A stretch of 64,000 nt of DNA, from contig WPIO01000023.1 in the NCBI GenBank assembly GCA_009760855.2, forward strand, positions 1,739,501-1,803,500, in the 5' to 3' direction. Source of the DNA: Cristatella mucedo. Its lineage: Eukaryota; Bryozoa; Phylactolaemata; Cristatellidae. Positions 59,772 through 64,000 of this stretch are shown piece by piece. The notes beneath the pieces were generated by a model, which was not told the origin of the DNA, ran no database searches, and saw only the letters and a program-made list of their open reading frames with translations. The first letter of the stretch is position 1; each line of letters begins with the position of its first letter. Both the position numbers and the translations under genes were made by a program.

Positions 59772-60552
59772 TTTTAATAATAATGATAATCATACTAAAT
59801 TTGTACAGCGCCCTCAGAGAACTCAATCTCTTCCTATGCACTTTCATTTGCTGCAAAGGAAGAATGATCGAATGGTTAGTGGTTACAAGCTTAATGACAG
59901 CAAACATAACATGGTTATAGGTGACGTGCGGGGGTAGCATGAAAATATGATTAGTTGCACCATGCACAGTGTCAGCACACACAAGCACACAAAGGACGAA
60001 CCACATAGGCCCACTAAATACCATGATAAATAGATGCGCTTTAGCTTCTTTTTAAATGTCGTAAAATCAGGGGATTTCGCGACGCCAGTTGGAAGTGAGT
60101 TTCAGGCTTTGGGTGCATACGAACTAAGTGCAGTCTCCAAAAGGTTTTAGGTTCGTACGAGGTATTGTTAGACTGCTGGATTCCGAAAAGCGGGTGGTAC
60201 GATGATTGGCCTGGTGGGGGAGTAGATCTGATTGGTAGACTGGAGCCAATGAATGAGGGGACTTAAAAGTAAGTGACAGAACCGTGAAGTCGATACGTTG
60301 CTTGACTGGGAGCCGGTGCAGGTCAGCTAGAAGTGGTGTGATGTGGATACTGCGACGCTCACAACAGACAAGCCTAGCCGCAGAGTTTGGCACCAACTGT
60401 GAACGCCTGATTGCACATGCCGGTAGACCAGCTGGCAATGAGTTGCAAAAGTCGAGACTGGATGTCACAAATGCGTTGACCAATTTATACGTACTCTCGT
60501 GGACTAAAAAAGCCCGAATCGTAGTAGTTTTATGTAGTTGAAAATAAAGTAG
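59772..60552 (-). mobile_element. LINE A, ORF end plus 3' UTR
   Basis: Minus frame 60124-60541: VNAFVTSSLDFCNSLPAGLP, AARLVCCERRSIHITPLLAD, KQRIDFTVLSLTFKS. The 3' UTR with TGTGCATG blocks and hairpin tail ends in AATAAT repeats at 59772-59795. 5'-truncated at about 60552, inserted between the two decayed coding pieces. Confidence 0.9.
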
Positions 60553-60604
60553 GATGAATGTAGATAGATCAAAGATTTTAATATTAGAGTTTATACACGT
60601 AGAT

Positions 60605-61140
60605 GGATTATAAGGAATTTGACACAAGAAAAGTCCTTAAAAAGTCAAACGAATACGTATTATCAGACTTAAATGCAAAATGTAATAAAAAAACAAACGT
60701 TGCAGATTCAAGTAACTCATCAGATGCTGTGACTAAAGGATAGGCAGGTCCCAATTTTATAGTGCTAGGATTTGGAGCGATTGATTTCAAAGAGACTTCA
60801 GTAAAAAAAAAAGACTTGGAAATGGAATCAATCCTGGAGAAAATGCAGATAATTTTGGCCAACTCAGTGCGCCTCTAAACAAACCTGGAGATACAATGAC
60901 GGGGGGATTTAAATATGGGCGGATTTGCAATAACTCTATCAAATTAACTACTAAACAAAACTACCCCAACTGTATGACCATAGGACCTTTGTGTTACATA
61001 TGAAGGCTTAAAAGAAATTTTTTGATAAGAGGAACTCTGCTGCCAACAATCTTAATGAATGTGAATTAAATAACAAATTGGTAGATCCAGTTAATTACAC
61101 AGATGTTGCAACAAAAAGCTACACAAGCAAAACGTTAAAA
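60605..61140 (+). pseudogene. Decayed tail-fibre-like repeat protein (possible Polinton/adintovirus-like relic)
   Basis: Seen directly: NKKTNVADSSNSSDAVTKG followed by a stop (about 60690-60740), APLNKPGDTMTGG (about 60872-60908) with DLNMGGFAIT in the neighbouring frame just after a G run, and VDPVNYTDVATKSYTSK (about 61083-61130). In phage and some invertebrate-integrated elements, fibre proteins repeat the pattern GxMTGxLNMxxxxIxNVxDPxNxxDAxTKxYV. The presence of both halves of that pattern, more than once, supports a fibre-like protein. Stops and a frameshift show it is not expressed as a whole. Assignment to a virus-like transposon is inference; no polymerase, integrase or capsid motif was found in the window. 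Confidence 0.5.
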
Positions 61141-61960
61141 TGTAAAAGAGGTATTATCACTACTTATTAATCTGAAATAAATTAACTTAATATTAAGATC
61201 TTCTGTTCTTTACTACCGGAATAACAACGATTCTTCTATCATAATGTTATGAAAAATGGTAATTGGAGCATCTTATTATTTTCCATTATGAGAATCTAGT
61301 GATACTTCTATACCATCTGGATATGTTAGAGCAATAAATGCTAACAGCACTGAAACAGATTTAAAATACTAAGCATTATTTTCATGACTGCTAATGACTA
61401 CTACTTCATAGATAATCTCGGTTATTATAAAGTTAATCAATCGGTTAGTTACACAATGATGTGAATAATACAAATAAAAGATCAGCATTACCAGCTCCTT
61501 CACCGACGTTCCTCCATCTTCCATGTATGTTAAATTTTTTATCTTTGAGGCATATATTTTCATAATAATAAGAATATATCATGATCTGAATAATGATGAA
61601 CACGGTAATTTTCTTTTTTCCCAAGTGTTTTTAGCTAGAGTATACTGTGCTGTGTCTAGTTCTAGAAAATGTCATGCTAGAACAACGGCTGTCGGCACAA
61701 ATGATAGCATTATAAGTATGAAGTAAAATACTATCAAACTCGGTTTCTGTACTATCAATATCACAAATATGACATCTGATATTTCAAAAGCCAATTCCGG
61801 TCTACGAATAACGTTTGCACCCAGAGGACATCCACGTAGTAAATAATCTTCTATTGGCCGTCAGTGCAGCGGCAGCCGCCTGATGACCAGTGGTCAACGC
61901 TAGTGCTTCTTCCACCTACAGCCTGAAAATGCTGCAGCAAAAGAAGAAGGGTGGTCCATG
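61141..61960. other. AT-rich, unassigned
   Basis: Very AT-rich with short frames on both strands (for example 61369-61563, -). Possibly a continuation of the decayed element to its left. Confidence 0.35.
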
Positions 61961-61965
61961 TGGAG

Positions 61966-62344
61966 CCGGGGTCGGCAAACTTTTTGGACTACTAGGCCAT
62001 TTCAACAGGCCACGAAGGCACACTAGGCCAGAAGAAACCACGCCCATTCCGCCGGGCTGTCGGTGTGGGCGTTGCGAGACCAACAAACAAACAGTGGCTC
62101 AAGACACAGTCGCGCACGGCAATTACCGAGGTCAACGTATATCACCCCTCTCTGGTCAGGCGCTTCCGTTCTAAAGTTCTAAAAATAAACGCTGGCCACA
62201 ACTTGAGGCGCAACAGCAGTAATGAACGGGAGCGAAACCGCCATTAGGCCGGATCAGTCGATAAATAACTAAATGGCCGCTAGGCCGGACTGGAGCACTA
62301 GCTAGGCCGGATCTGGCCTAAAGGTCGGAGTTTGCCAACCTCTG
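61966..62344. mobile_element. hAT-like non-autonomous element
   Basis: The left end CCGGGGTCGGCAAACTTTTT and the right end read inward CAGAGGTTGGCAAACTCCGA are terminal inverted repeats of a common hAT type. Inner sub-repeats TAGGCCGGA/TAGGCCATT recur near both ends. It ends exactly where LINE B begins. The flanking 8 bp match only 5 of 8. Confidence 0.7.
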
Positions 62345-62460
62345 ATGTAATGTATCTCCGTCAGTAACTCCACAAAGTCATAAAGACCATGTGGGTGTTA
62401 CGCAGGAGAGTTTTGTATAGCGCACTCACAGCCTAAGCGGCTTTCGGTACGTATTCGGTG
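62345..62460 (-). mobile_element. LINE B 3' end, short
   Basis: ATGTAATGTATCTCC tail, GTAACTCCACAAAGTCATAA, GTTACGCAGGAGAGTTTTG, GCCTAAGCGGCTTTCGGTAC; truncated at 62460. Confidence 0.85.
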
Positions 62461-62960
62461 CAGTGGATGCAAGGAGTACCCCCTCCTCGGTAGCTAGAAA
62501 ATTCTTAAGCCGCGTTTACCACGTCCATCTTGTTTTTGTCCTGCCTGCGACCTGCTTCTGTCTGGCCTCTGACCTCATAGCTATTTTTACGGAGCTAGGA
62601 AACGGAACTCCACGATGCACCTCCCGGAGAATGTCAACCTTTATGGTTGCCTCTTTCGTCAGCTGCCTCGTGATCTAATTCATATATGAAGAGCTCAAAG
62701 CCCCACAGACAGGGACTCTCGTGGAATGGATCGATGATTTCACCGGTCATATCATCCGCCGTGCCTTTAACAGCCATGAAGAAGGCGATCCCACGACTGG
62801 TCGTTTGTTCAGTCTTGCCTCAGTCTTGGTCAAGAAATAGAGCTACGCTCAGCTCTGAGACTGCGTTAAGTTTTTCGTAAGCCTTGGACCGCCTCCCGTC
62901 TTGCTGACGCATGCAGCAAAGACCAGTGCAAGCTTGCAGCAGGACAGAAGAAGACTCGCC
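62461..62960. other. Unassigned, possibly coding
   Basis: Balanced composition with open frames on both strands: 62463-62678 (+), and a minus frame from an ATG near 62780 reading GEIIDPFHESPCLWGFEL. No family recognised. Confidence 0.25.
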
Positions 62961-62962
62961 GC

Positions 62963-63075
62963 TTTAATAATAATCATAATAATAATACACTTCATAAAGC
63001 ACCCTCGGAGAACTCAATCTCTTTCTAGGCGCTCTACTTTTGCTGCAAAGGAAACACTATCGAATGGCGAGTGGT
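62963..63075 (-). mobile_element. LINE A tail
   Basis: AATAATAATCATAATAATAA, then AAAGCACCCTCGGAGAACTC and CTTTCTAGGCGCTC; GCTGCAAAGGAAACACTATC. Confidence 0.8.
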
Positions 63076-63949
63076 ATTACTTCTTCTCTCCCTTCCTGTC
63101 CTTGCTGGGGCAATTACTATACTCCTTACAGATCGTAACTTCAAAACCTCCTTCTTTGACCTGGGAGGAGGGGTGAGAGGAGGCTGGGAAGGGGGACCCC
63201 ATTCTTTATCAACACCTCTTTTGATTCTTTGGTCATCCAGACGTATGCATTCTAATTCTCCCTGCCCGATGGTCTGATTTTTTTATAGGGATGGCTGCTC
63301 ATTCTTGATCTTGTCCCAAGTCAGAACCAGAAGCCGGTTAGGGAAAAGATGAGAAAAGAAGGAGAGCAACTGATCCAACATGGATTTTGACTAAACATAG
63401 GATTATTATGGCAGTTGTAATGAAAGATGAACCTATTAGATATTTTATTAATGATATGCAAAGAAGCTTTGTCAGAGTGGAGTTACAAGGTATCAAACAG
63501 GATTTATTGCATTTGGAGAATTACCATTTTTATAATCATCTTTAACTATATCATCAAATTCTTCCTTTTTAATGCCTTTGTGCGGTTAAGGAGTTTGCTA
63601 TTTTAGAGATCCTCTTAGAATTAAAGCTTAAAATAGACTAGTTCCTATTTGTGATGGCACATCCTCAATGGATAATAACATATTTGATAGCCTCTGAACA
63701 CAGTTACAACAGGGGCTATGTCAGAATAAGTAGTAGCATATGTGCTGAATATAGTGACTCCTAAAGTTATAATAATATTGATAAGTTGTATATAATATCT
63801 GACTTAGGAAAACTAACTGAAAACTTTAGCATTGTCTGAGACTATATATTCGTACCTTTGATTGGTATATTTTATTCTCCGAAATGACATTTCCTATATC
63901 AAAATGAAAGAAATGTATTTCATTTTCTGCAGATAAATTCACTATTCTA
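63076..63949. other. AT-rich, unassigned
   Basis: An ATG at 63408 opens 45 codons (includes RYFINDMQRSFVRVELQGIK) that look protein-like but match nothing recognised. The base composition resembles 60600-61900, so it may belong to the same dead element. Confidence 0.3.
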
Positions 63950-63954
63950 TTGCG

Positions 63955-64000
63955 TATCACTTTGCAGCAAATGTAAAGCGCCTAGAAAGAGATTAAGTTC
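63955..64000 (+). mobile_element. LINE A tail, cut by the window edge
   Basis: GCAGCAAATGTAAAGCGCC and TAGAAAGAGATTAAGTTC, running off the right edge. Confidence 0.8.

Overview
This is a 64-kb piece of a repeat-rich animal nuclear genome. Two intron-containing animal genes can be read with confidence. One is a Nox2-class NADPH oxidase; the other is a rhodopsin-family G-protein-coupled receptor. The rest is mostly CR1/L2-type LINE relics, tRNA-derived SINEs, DNA-transposon remnants and long dinucleotide repeats. GT-AG introns, good Kozak contexts and the repeat classes point to a marine invertebrate, possibly an early-branching one such as a sponge or cnidarian. The sequence alone does not fix the phylum.

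Layout. 1-8 kb: LINE fragments, including two copies facing each other as a large inverted repeat, then a Nudix-like first exon at 4405-4671 (-) and a possible terminal exon of another gene just to its right (4846-4928, -). 8-18 kb: mostly unassigned DNA with CTG/CAG and GA repeats, LINE 3' ends, a SINE and a hAT-like element. 18.4-20.4 kb: the NADPH oxidase, two coding exons, complete by motif content. 20-37 kb: SINE and LINE relics, CT/GA tracts, an 18-bp minisatellite, and long stretches with nothing recognisable. 37.56-40.80 kb: a foldback-type element with about 280-bp terminal inverted repeats, an internal degenerate array of about 175-bp units and a candidate 7-bp target duplication. 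This is the most unusual object in the window. 41-47 kb: nested LINEs, an orphan exon-like ORF, two further ~179-bp monomers related to the foldback interior, and the best preserved LINE (44936-46320). 47.75-57.2 kb: the GPCR, split by one 8.35-kb intron that hosts LINEs, SINEs, a decayed transposon protein gene and a Tigger/pogo-like element. 57.3-58.3 kb: a GC-rich island with a 30-bp perfect palindrome. 58.4-64 kb: AT-rich decayed coding DNA with phage-tail-fibre-like motifs, possibly a dead Polinton/adintovirus-like element, interrupted by a LINE and a long TG tract, followed by a hAT-like element and LINE ends.

Repeat families are named here for convenience. LINE A has a 3' hairpin and an (ATT)n tail. 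LINE B has an (ACATT)n tail and an ORF end reading SFSSAGPRLRNSLP. LINE C is a related RT relic. SINE-1 and SINE-3 are tRNA-like heads joined to a LINE-A-type tail. SINE-2 has a different tail. The two host genes show no functional link to each other. Most of the layout is explained by repeated nested insertion and decay. LINE and SINE boundaries were read by eye and are good to about 10-30 bp.
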